Source: Trichoplax sp. H2 | Lineage: Eukaryota; Placozoa; Uniplacotomia; Trichoplacea | Reading direction: 5' to 3' | Assembly: GCA_003344405.1 (NCBI GenBank) | Contig: NOWV01000019.1 | Coordinates: 787,071-851,070, forward strand | Length of the DNA stretch: 64,000 bases | In this document: piece after piece, positions 53,871 to 63,166 of the stretch | How the letters are laid out: each line of letters opens with the position of its first letter | Numbering within the stretch: the first letter of the stretch is position 1 | Made by a program: the position numbers and the translations under genes | The notes under the pieces: generated by a model | What the model was told of the DNA's origin: nothing | Seen by the model: the letters and a program-made list of their open reading frames with translations, nothing else | The model's database searches: none

Positions 53871-56453
53871 ATGGGTCCAAAAAATCATCGTCAAAAATCA
53901 TCCAAAGGCTATACTATCGATTTACTATTAAGTGATAGCGAAACAGATGGAAAAGTAAAAGATGGTCAACTTTTTAATGCTGTAGGATATGCCAATAGTC
54001 CAGGTAATAAAAACAGCTTTTTCCGCTTTACTGTAGTCATATCTAGAGGTGAGCTAATACTACAAGTATCCTATTTCATATTGAAATTCGCATATTAGCA
54101 TATTAATTGCAATCGTAACAAGTTTGCTCTATATTAATAGTATGGATCTACAGATACTCATTTGCTAAGTATTTTATTCAATTTACTTTAGTAACAATCT
54201 GTTGATGTTAATTTAGCATATGAAATCCTAGAGAGGCATCTTGTATTTCATTTAAAGTGATGATCTACTGCCGTTATATAATTACTTAGTCACTATTTCT
54301 GGTAACATAATCCTATGGTGACCTTAGCTGCAGTAGTATAACGATTAAGCAAAAATGCAATAAATTTGAACTTTTTATTGCTTATTAAATGACGCAATAT
54401 TTTTTTTACTGAAATAATTAACACTTTCTACATAATAGCCTTAAATTGCTCGCCATTAGTATAAATTGCGTTAGGATAGTAGTGATGAATGCTGATTATG
54501 GGATATTATCAATTCTACTTGCTATCGCATTCGCATGAATATTTCTTCCTAATCTCTGTAAATCCAATTAAGATAAAAATTTCTCCTTCCTTGGCGTATA
54601 GAAAACGTAATTATTTGATTTTATAGCATCTCAATTTGTAACTACTTTCAACACTAGATGTCAGCAATAGAGAAAATTTTCTGTTGCTGAATTTGAAAAA
54701 GCATAGTTGACAGTATTGCAAACATACTGAGTAAAATACCGGAGCAGTCAACAATATTATTTTATACTCTAAATTTGTTGCGACCAGGTGTACGTGTAAC
54801 TGCACAATCTACAGTACATAGTTTAGGTAATAGAAGTGGTTATGACTTGACAAGGGGGACAGCGACCTATTCTAGTTGAATCATTAAGAAAAACAATTTG
54901 CCTTTGACTGAGAATTAGAATAGCATGTATTACAGACCACAGGATTATCCGCCGTATATTTCCAATATTAGTTTTTTCATGATGAAATGGCTATTCTAGA
55001 TAGAAAATATTTATAATAAGTTGCAATGGTAGATATTGAAGATCATCGTATTCTGCGTCGCTAGGAAGCATTATTTCGTGTTGTATTCGTTCAATAATGC
55101 GAGCGTACTTATTCCTTAAAACCCAAGTATCTCGTTGTTGAGTCTTACTGATATCAATAAATGCTAATAAAATCTAAATTACTTTTAAATACATACTTTG
55201 AAGAAATAATGTAGCATTTAGCCGTAACTATGCATATTGAGATGTTAAAAAAGACTAATGCAGCTTCTTGTTTTGATAATTAAGACAGATAAAAGTAGCA
55301 AATGCCGAAGTTCATATTAATAATTAAAATGATTAATCATCCCTGTTACATTATTAAAACATTTTAAACTTCTTTAGCAATAATATTAGACTCTGTATTA
55401 TCATACAACGATGTTCTATGTGTATCATTAATTTCCTTGTAAAGTACCGCTACAACTGAATTCTCATGTGAATATTCTTACCTATTAATTATTTGTACCT
55501 ATATTACTATTGCTTGATTATATTACGTATTTGTACTACTGTCTCGTCTCATATTAATCCTTTATCATACATATTATTCCGATAAGTAATATCGTCTCTT
55601 GTAAAGTAAAGTAGCAAGTAAATATCAAGCGATAACATATTATAAGATTTACAGGAGAATACAGAAAAGGATGATCTTGTTTCTACCCATAATTCAATAC
55701 AATTGACATTCGTTGTCCATTTTCTGTTTTAGATAGTAGTAAGTCTAGTGGTGATGGCATCGATGAAAGTACAACTACGATGCGTTCAAAGGGTAATAAC
55801 AGAAAATCGAAGAAGCTTAGGAGAAGTCGAACTACCTTTACTACCTTACAACTTCATCAGCTTGAACGAGCATTCGAAAAAACACAATACCCTGACGTCT
55901 TTTCACGTGAAGACTTAGCTATGCGATTAGAACTAACGGAGGCTAGAGTTCAAGTAAGATAATTATGATTTTAATATCATAGACGACGATTGTTAGTCTA
56001 TGAATGTGATATTACTCATCGCTGTCTCGACCATTAATTGTTAATGGCATGAATGGAATTCCAAATATCAAATAGGTGTGGTTTCAAAATCGCCGCGCTA
56101 AATGGAGGAAACAAGAAAAAGCCACTGGCCGAGAAAGTCCTCTTGGAGATTATCCCCTTGGGCAAAATGTTCAAGAAGGTCAATTACGAAGTTCGAATGG
56201 TTATGAAGGAGTAGTATTTTCAGGATATCCGTATAAATCGGCAGTTCCATTAGTAACTACCATGACAACTGCATATCCATATAATACCAACATTAATTCA
56301 GTGGCACGTTTTGGTCATCAGATACCATATATTGATTACTCGAAGGCAACTTATATGAAAGAGTTAGCAGCTTTGGCAAACACTACACCAGGCATTTATA
56401 ACGGTCCTGCTATCGCTAATTATATTAACGGGCTTCACGTAATTCGCAATTAA
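53871..56453 (+). CDS. hbn: Homeobrain (Hbn) paired-class homeobox gene, 3 exons
   Basis: A DNA-binding transcription factor; in insects homeobrain is expressed in the anterior brain. Exons: 53871-54003, 55733-55953, 56076-56453, giving 243 aa. Intron 1 is phase 1 (CCA G joined to AT AGT) and intron 2 is phase 0. An octapeptide-like motif GYTIDLLLS lies at residues 13-21, comparable to the YSIDQILG type of Hbn/Rx/Gsc relatives. The homeodomain covers residues 73-132; [19 protein letters not shown] and [19 protein letters not shown] match homeobrain better than Rx, Arx or Alx, and residue 50 is Gln. Intron 2 (122 bp) splits the homeodomain between residues 46 and 47, exactly as in Otp. I see no OAR motif at the C-terminus. 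The start is the ATG at 53871, just after a stretch of stops. Arx/Alx-type identity is the main alternative but is less likely. Confidence 0.92.
54004..55732 (+). other. Hbn intron 1
   Basis: The donor is GTAATA at 54004, and the acceptor TTTTAG ends at 55732 after a pyrimidine-rich tract. It is phase 1 and 1.73 kb. No coding sequence is visible inside. Confidence 0.85.
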
Positions 56454-58040
56454 GTAAATTAGTTGATAGTATTAGATCGATTACATCTTAGATAATTTAC
56501 TAAGTCAATGCATTTGACAAATCGCATTTGCGTATTTAATGATAGGTGCATTTGTTTCCATAGCATTGGAAAAATATGATTTTATTTTTGTTACGTAAAC
56601 TACAATGATATTTCGTACCGCAATACCGTGCTTAAACTCTAGAATTTAGAAAAAGATGATATGCGACCTGTGTCTAATTTACTATAGTTCAGTTAGATAA
56701 TACGTCAATTATAATCGAAATCCGAGTTCTATTTTATTTATTTATTTTCTGTATATTCCAAATGTGTAATCAATTAGGCAACAAAGCTATCATTTATTTA
56801 TCCTTATCTATTTGTTTATCATACGAGAATCTAGATTTTCAATTTAATCTATTCATTAATTTGTCAACCAAGTGTTTAATTAATAATACCAATGTGCATA
56901 GAATGATATATTTTATTCTTGATCCAGTAATCGATCTCATACTGGGTATTTGCGTTAGTTTGATATCTTAAGCGTATGCGTACATACATATATCGCCGTA
57001 TATATTCTTATCCTATATATCAAATCCGTGATGTGAGCAATCCGCTGTAGCAACTATCCATCTGCTAGATCTGCTTACGGCAACAGATTTAGCAAATAAT
57101 AACGACATTACTTTGCACTTTTACACTTTTGACGTAGCCCCTGCATAACTATAGCTGTAATATTCATGTTATTACCATTTAACGTGGTGTCTTCATTATC
57201 TTAATCTGCTCGATATTTGATACGCCTGATTATAACTTCACACTAACTGCATTATTAAGGTAAAGTACGTTGATCATTATTAACTTACGAAGCCTAAGCA
57301 TTCATTCTTATGATTATATTCGCCGAATATAGCAATGTTTGTGATAATTTATGGTTAATTATATTTACTACTATGAAGGTCTAACTTTTTTATAGATTTC
57401 AGTAACTATGTCACCATTACAGTCTACTCGTGTCTGCTATTTTCATTAGTGTTCAACGTAACCGCACTATGCTTTAGCATTTCTCCGCTAAAATTCTTTT
57501 TAGGGATTTAGTCATTAAATTTAATTTATTGCTGCTCTATTTTTTTTAACTCTGAAGAAAAATACCCCAATTCATGCTGGCCGAAAAATATTTTTAATTT
57601 CAATAAAGTTCATTGATACATTGCACTCTACAATTGGTTGTTGAAGTTGTATTGACTTTAATCGCCAGACAGAAGACGCAGTCAACCATATCTATATCCT
57701 ATTCTATATATTAAGGCTAATCTTATAAATTATGAACAACATACATCAGTTGCAATTGTACAATGGATTCTTTACAAGCAATGATTTTATCAAAAATATT
57801 GGCGTCGAGCAAATTGCGATGCAAATAAAGTGTTGTCGTTCCATCTTTAACTAGACAAACATCGAAAGACACTTTATCGAGACTTAAAGGTCTGTGCATA
57901 GGACATGCGTATAATAGATTTTAAAACTGCATGAAACGACCATCTGTTTATATGAATATAGTTACTACCATAACAATTAATCATTAACTTAGTTCGATAA
58001 ATTCACAAATAAAGATATACGATTATCGTGCGCATTGAAA
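56454..58040. other. Intergenic region between convergent Hbn and RAD51C
   Basis: About 1.6 kb between the stop codon of Hbn (+) and the stop codon of RAD51C (-). It must hold both 3' UTRs. No gene or convincing canonical polyadenylation hexamer was identified close to either stop. Confidence 0.6.
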
Positions 58041-60395
58041 TTATGAAAGTTTAAGTTTTTTGGTACTATTTCCAGTCTCAAAAGAACTTAATTCTGAAAT
58101 ATTTGGAGCGGCATCTCGTATTCCACTAGTCTAAAATCGTAAAGTAATGATAAGGATCAGTGAGAACAATTGTCAACTTAATATATTTCAATGATTGTAC
58201 TTCCTATCATGATATTAACCTTGATCTGAAAAGACACGGTGGCATTTTGCTTCTGCGGTGATTTATATAAGCGAGCGTATCTACGCCAAGATAAATTACA
58301 ACATACTCTATATTAGTGCTAATGAAGGTACATTTTATTCAAGTAGAATTTACCTGACGCCGTTTTCCATAAATAGGATGGTACGATTTGCACACGTGTG
58401 ACCCCAAGTCTCTCCTATGTGTTATATGATCAATTAATGAGTGAAATTGTTACTTAATTTAGTACTTATTGCCTGCATTATACTTTGTACCTAAAGCTGG
58501 TAACAACTGACTTGAATCAGAGTTGGAATTGAATCTCATCGTAATATGATTGGTTAGTACAACCTATATAAGATATCGAATAATTTAGAAGTATAAAAGG
58601 GGGTTGTCAATAGATCAATCTTAAATTAATGATGAAAACTCTTACCGCCAGTTCGTGATCAGTTGCGATGCGGATCAGTTGTTGTGCAATTCCATTTAAT
58701 ACTCTTGTTCTCATTACCAAGTCATCGAAAGAGTAACGAAAGGGAGAAGCGATACTATCCACAATAATTAATCGGACCTAGTATAGTTGATACACTACAG
58801 ACTTTGTAATTCTCCAGGCAGGGTTATGACATTCATCTTAAACTTTGATTATTCTATTCTCGCTATCAAGTCATACCTTTCTACTTCTTTCTTGAATAAA
58901 ATCTTCTAAAATGTTTACAGTTGCTATTACTTCCAAATAGTTCAGACAGCGGAAACAGTAGATATGCTCCATGATAAATTCAGGAGTAAAAGTTGATAGT
59001 TTTGACGCTGATTCTAATGTATATATATATATATATATATATATTTATGAAGACAAATATCCTTGCTTTTATACCCATCTTGAAAATAAGAGTAAGCATA
59101 TAAACCTGCCCATAACCTTTATGACCTTTAATATTTTGTCTCGCTTCTTTAATACAAATCAATAAGGAGTCTTACCTTTATCATCATTTTTCTCAACGGT
59201 GGCATTTAGATAGCCTACGGTAGCTTTGGCTATGTCATACAATCTTTCTGGCAAAAAACTACCCTCGGTATCTACCGATTAATATTTACAATTTGCTTGA
59301 TTTATAAGTATCGTATATACGTATATTAAGCCATCTCGATCAACTTGAGGCGATATTACGTCTAAACTAAAGTCATATTGATGGGGAAGTACATCTTTCT
59401 GAATCGTATTGAATAACGAATGTAACTTACCAATGTAAATGACGGATCCATTACATCCGCCACATTCTTCCATAATTTGAGCACTGACAGCCAATTGCAT
59501 GCTAGAAAATGGTCGTTCAACGCAGTGGATGTATCATATCGATTTATTAATTTATTATTAGGCAAGTAATTTTGCAATGTTAAGTGTACTACTATACATG
59601 ATTCTATTCAATGACAGACAGCCTGTAATTAGACTTATAGGTAACATAGTAAAAAAAGGAGAAATCATTACAATTATAATTATTATTACTGCTTTTATGC
59701 CTATTATAATTATATTATGATGACAAATTCATTCCTTTGCTTACCATAGTTGTGTTTTACCAATGCCAGGGGGCCCACAAAACTCTGTAATCTTTCCTAG
59801 AGGTATACCACCACCGAGAGCTTGATCTAACTTTGCACAAAATGTGACTATAGGATTAAGGTTTTGCTCATTTTCTAGTAGTTGTTGAACTGGGATTAAG
59901 GCATCGTCTAATTGCTGAGAAATTTGCGTTGCATTACGAGCTACTTGGATCATTTGTACTGCATCTGTATGACTGATTCCGGTATCTACGAGATTAATTA
60001 CATCAAAAGTGGCAACCATAATCTGTCGTTGTACATGTCTAACTTATCAAGTATGCAATTCTTTTATAAATTAGGGGAAATAGTAAAGACTAGCCCCCAT
60101 AGTAAGTGCATCGTTACGGCTTTGCTATCGATGCAAATGATGTGTTTGCTATACTCGTATGCGTGTATTAGACAACAACACAATTACATACATGATGCTC
60201 TACTGTATGCTGTTGTACATTAAGGTAGTACACTTAGCCATTATATGCGAACGATGTTAACTATGCAGTTTTCTAACCTTGGCTTAGCTCTAATGGCGTC
60301 GATGATAATAAATCTCCGACGGTTTCATAACCAGTAGAAGTTAATTTGACAATTTGCCATTGAGGCAGCTTTAGAGAGTTAACCTGTTGCTGCAT
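58041..60395 (-). CDS. RAD51C: RAD51C recombinase paralogue, 10 exons
   Basis: A RecA-family ATPase of the nucleus that acts in homologous recombination; in vertebrates it works in the BCDX2 and CX3 complexes. Exons in transcript order: 60395-60278, 59985-59745, 59501-59431, 59271-59176, 59007-58877, 58777-58646, 58563-58491, 58414-58354, 58280-58220, 58130-58041. All phases agree, giving 357 aa (human RAD51C is 376). Walker A GPPGIGKT is at residues 110-117 and Walker B LIIVDS at about 222-227. Other family blocks are [50 protein letters not shown] and LYKSP. The C-terminal KKLKLS recalls the basic tail of human RAD51C. The start at 60395 follows an in-frame stop three codons upstream and matches the internal MQ start region of the human protein. 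A longer second exon is excluded by phase and alignment. The gene is divergent to FUNDC with 1.14 kb between start codons. Confidence 0.95.
59020..59044. repeat. TA dinucleotide microsatellite
   Basis: About 12 TA units inside RAD51C intron 4, close to the acceptor of exon 5. It produces spurious reading frames on both strands. Confidence 0.95.
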
Positions 60396-60456
60396 CTGAC
60401 CAACTTATTTGCATTGCATGCGATTGACGAAACGTGTGTGAAAAAAATGAATAAGT

Positions 60457-60470
60457 GCATACGCGTATGC
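60457..60470. promoter_or_regulatory. 14-bp perfect palindrome with ACGCGT core
   Basis: GCATACGCGTATGC is a perfect palindrome 62 bp upstream of the RAD51C start codon. Its core ACGCGT is the MCB box that drives DNA replication and repair genes at G1/S in fungi. Use of such a site in animals is not established, so the likeness may be coincidence. Confidence 0.4.
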
Positions 60471-60779
60471 TGTACAGTACAGTACAATAATTTTAAGTCA
60501 TGAGCGACTTGCAGCAGCCTACCTCGTCTACCAAAAAAATGTTATTTAGTCCTAAAGCTAAGATGCTTCCATGGTTGATAGTTGCACAGCCTACCATAAC
60601 ATGGACTAAATGCTAAAAAGTTACGCACTGTCTTGAACTATTTCTTGTAGTCCATGATACTGTACATACTGTATTTGTTGTGAAAGCTTAATACAATAGT
60701 CCCTGGTATAAAATATTTTGTACCTTTGTGGGGCAGTTCAAAAATGCCAAATTGAAAAGGACGCCAGATACAGTGCTTT

Positions 60780-60823
60780 GTACTGTACATTCTATTATCA
60801 GTACTGTACTGTACTGTACTGTA
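60780..60823. repeat. Short GTAC-type array
   Basis: Consecutive GTACT words, including four in a row near its end. It belongs to the same repeat family as the arrays 5' of hexosaminidase and FUNDC. Confidence 0.85.
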
Positions 60824-60871
60824 TTTAAATCATGATGGGCGCTACGGTAGTAGTACAGGAGAGGTGATACA

Positions 60872-60910
60872 TGACGTCACTTCTGAGAGACTGACGTCAT
60901 CTTAACGTCA
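60872..60910. promoter_or_regulatory. Two perfect CRE palindromes plus a half-site
   Basis: TGACGTCA occurs at 60872-60879 and 60892-60899, spaced exactly 20 bp centre to centre (about two helical turns), with a further ACGTCA at 60905-60910. TGACGTCA is the consensus CREB/ATF site. They lie about 480 bp upstream of the RAD51C start codon and 640 bp upstream of the FUNDC start codon. Binding is inferred. Confidence 0.65.
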
Positions 60911-61138
60911 TTGATGAATAAGAATTCTAGATGCGACTCTCGTCCAAGGAGAAGGTGATCATTTTGCTGGTCATTTCACTGTAACGTACTGTACAAAATC
61001 AATACGCCAGGCAGAAGAGCGTATAGATTCATTCTACGCATAGAATGAATGGAAGAAAGAAATGGTAAGTAAAATCGTTAGCCGACTGATTGCTACTAAA
61101 TAGTTTGACTTCGTTCTCTTCTCTGTGCTCCCGCAGAC

Positions 61139-61319
61139 GTACAGTACAGTACTGCACACTGCACAGCACCGTTCTGTACTGTACAGTACAGTACAGTACA
61201 GTACAGTACTGTTCTGTACGGTACTACTGTACAGTATACAGTACAGTACGGTACTGTACAGTACATTGTATTGTTGTACTGTTCGTTGTACCGTACGATG
61301 TACTGTACACTGTACAGTA
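61139..61319. repeat. GTAC-type palindromic array 5' of FUNDC
   Basis: About 180 bp of alternating TACAGTAC and TACTGTAC words with variants such as GTACGGTAC and GTTCTGTAC. It ends about 215 bp before the FUNDC start codon. Frames across it on both strands are artefacts of the repeat. Confidence 0.92.
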
Positions 61320-61535
61320 GAGTAACCTGTCAAATGCCAACCTGGCTTCATTCTCCGATCCTAGTTTTAATGAGCATCAAGGACTGATAGCGAACATTTT
61401 CTGTCGAAATTCTAACCAAAAGATCTACTTCTCTACTACTCACGATTCTACAGACTGTGCGTTTTATAAAGTCATCTATAGTGTTGAACTCAAAATCGAC
61501 TATTGACTAAGTAGGTAGGTGATTGCTCATCAGCC

Positions 61536-62595
61536 ATGTCAGAAATTGTGCCAGCGGATTCCAACGATGATGATTATGCCATCAGTACCATCAACATCGG
61601 TTCAGTTGGATCTCAAGTTGCTGTTGGCGGTGTATCTGGATGGTAAGAATGACGTTCTAGCATGATCATTTCGAATTAATGATAGGACAAGGACAAATGC
61701 AGATTTACCACAGATTAACGTTGAATGGATGCATTAGCATTTATAATATTGTGTCCGGTAGTGGAGCATTTCCTGATTCTATCCAATACTAAGAGCAAAT
61801 ACTCAAAATCAGCTTTCCGTCGCATTTACTGTACTGTACTGTACTGTAGTGTAGTAACTGTATTGTTCTGAACTGTACAGCGTACATGGGCAATTTGAAA
61901 TGACCTGAAAGTTGATGGTGGACCAACGATTACAGCTAAATGATACAGCCTTACATAGGCGAAACAAGAAGGCTTTTACTACTGTTCTCTCTAAGAATAA
62001 CGCGACATCTCTACTGTAGATAATAAGGAATAAATCACTTCATTATGACGTTGCATTGTTAATCAATTTTTGAACGTTCTTCAGGTGCATTGGACACGTT
62101 TGCAAGCGGGTTGGAATACTAGCCGCGACGACGCTTGGGGGCGGATTGCTGGCTTTAAAGGTAGTAATTATGATGACTAATTCATAAAGCGTTTATAGAT
62201 TTCTGTTTCTTGCAGCTCTATTACACATTTTTTGGCCTTCTATAAAACTAGATTGCATCGGATCGAGGATACATCAAAATTAACTGGGGTCGTGTTAACA
62301 CTGATCTTCAGAGGGCAGCTGATCGGCTTAAGGAAGCAACAAATAATCAAGAAATAAGTTCTTCTCAAGCAATGGAAGAAATGAAAACAAAAGTATGCTA
62401 TAAATGATGTATTCTTTCTGAATTGGACATGGTGAAAGTAGCCTGCATGCCTAGTTATAATGTTATTACAATAAATGCCTGAGCCCTTACTCAATTTTCT
62501 CTGACTAATTATGACAGATACAAAAATTTATCAAGTGCAATGCTGTTTTGACGGCAAGTTTTGGTGCTGGTATTTTAATTGGAATAACCTACTGA
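61536..62595 (+). CDS. FUNDC1/2-like: FUN14 domain-containing protein, 4 exons
   Basis: A small membrane protein of the mitochondrial outer membrane; in vertebrates FUNDC1 is a mitophagy receptor. Exons: 61536-61642, 62085-62160, 62252-62392, 62518-62595, with phases 2, 0 and 0, giving 133 aa (human FUNDC1 is 155). The acidic N-terminus (SNDDDYAISTINIG) is followed by GGVSGWCIGHVCKRVGILA, ATTLGGGLLALKIAS, RGYIKINWGRV, a charged helical segment, and a C-terminal hydrophobic span ending ILIGITY. These match the FUN14 pattern (GW, KVG, GGG, GY..I.W). Two or three membrane segments are likely. The vertebrate LC3-binding motif YxxL is not present: the equivalent Tyr is followed by AIS. Intron 1 contains a GTAC patch (61827-61886). 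Confidence 0.93.
61827..61886. repeat. GTAC-type patch in FUNDC intron 1
   Basis: Four consecutive TACTG words followed by degenerate forms, within the first intron. Same family as the upstream arrays. Confidence 0.8.
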
Positions 62596-62956
62596 ATTGG
62601 GTATTGTAAGGAAAGGGTGCTAGGATGTAGAATTTCAAGCACCAAAAGTTAAAATTGCTCTGCGATACTGTGGCAGACTTTTGTATTTGAAATCTTCATA
62701 TATTGTATACAGAAATTTATTTATTTATAATAATATCTATCGCGCTTAGACAATCTCTAAATTCAATAATATCATACTTTCAAAGTGTCTGATCAGTCTT
62801 CATTATGAAATCAAATTCTGAAACAAATCAGCGTTATATTGATGACTGTTAAAGCATGTTTACTATACTTCATCATTTTACACATCAAATGAAATCATGA
62901 TTTACTGTTGTATATTGATTAAATATATATAATATAACAGTAAAACTTTTCCATAG

Positions 62957-63166
62957 GTAAAGAATGTTTTTTCGGGTGCGGTTTTTCTATTTGTTAGCCT
63001 TTTGCTGACGGACTCATTGCATGCTGGTGTATCGCTGGAATGTGTTGAAACTGATCAACGGCTTAACTCTGGTATGAATAATCCAGAACAAGTGTGCATT
63101 TTCTACAAATTCTATCCGTTTGATATCCTCCAATTCTGTATTTCGTCTCGCATCCATGCATTTTGA
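62957..63166 (+). CDS. Possible internal exon of an unidentified secreted or membrane protein
   Basis: The frame is open for 69 codons from a good acceptor (pyrimidine tract then AG at 62955-62956) to a TGA at 63164. It has no ATG of its own before codon 40, so a 5' exon would have to supply the start. The first 23 residues are hydrophobic, with a core VFLFVSLLL followed by HAG, which resembles a signal peptide, and three Cys follow. Possible donors lie after 63071 or 63091. A second open stretch, 63207-63380, begins after an AG and ends in TAA. I recognise no family, no upstream exon was found, and chance is a real alternative. Confidence 0.28.
   Translation, partial: VKNVFSGAVFLFVSLLLTDSLHAGVSLECVETDQRLNSGMNNPEQVCIFYKFYPFDILQFCISSRIHAF

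Larger units (their letters stand above)
60396..61535. promoter_or_regulatory. Divergent RAD51C/FUNDC intergenic region
   Basis: The 1.14 kb between the two start codons must serve both genes, unless an unseen 5' exon lies within it. It contains an ACGCGT-centred palindrome (60457-60470), a small GTAC patch (60471-60484), a second GTAC array (60780-60823), two CRE sites (60872-60899) and a long GTAC array (61139-61319). The arrangement is consistent with a bidirectional promoter. Confidence 0.6.

Noticed and set aside
58971-59165. Reading frames on both strands around the TA microsatellite
   Set aside because: They overlap RAD51C exon 5, intron 4 and a TA repeat; the true coding frame is the RAD51C one on the minus strand.
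60001-60056. Upstream extension of RAD51C exon 2 to include an in-frame ATG
   Set aside because: The acceptor ending at 59986 joins exon 1 in phase and restores the family sequence; the longer form would add about 20 residues with no counterpart in RAD51C.
61034-61351. Frames of 66-105 codons on both strands upstream of FUNDC
   Set aside because: Same cause: they cross the GTAC array at 61139-61319.
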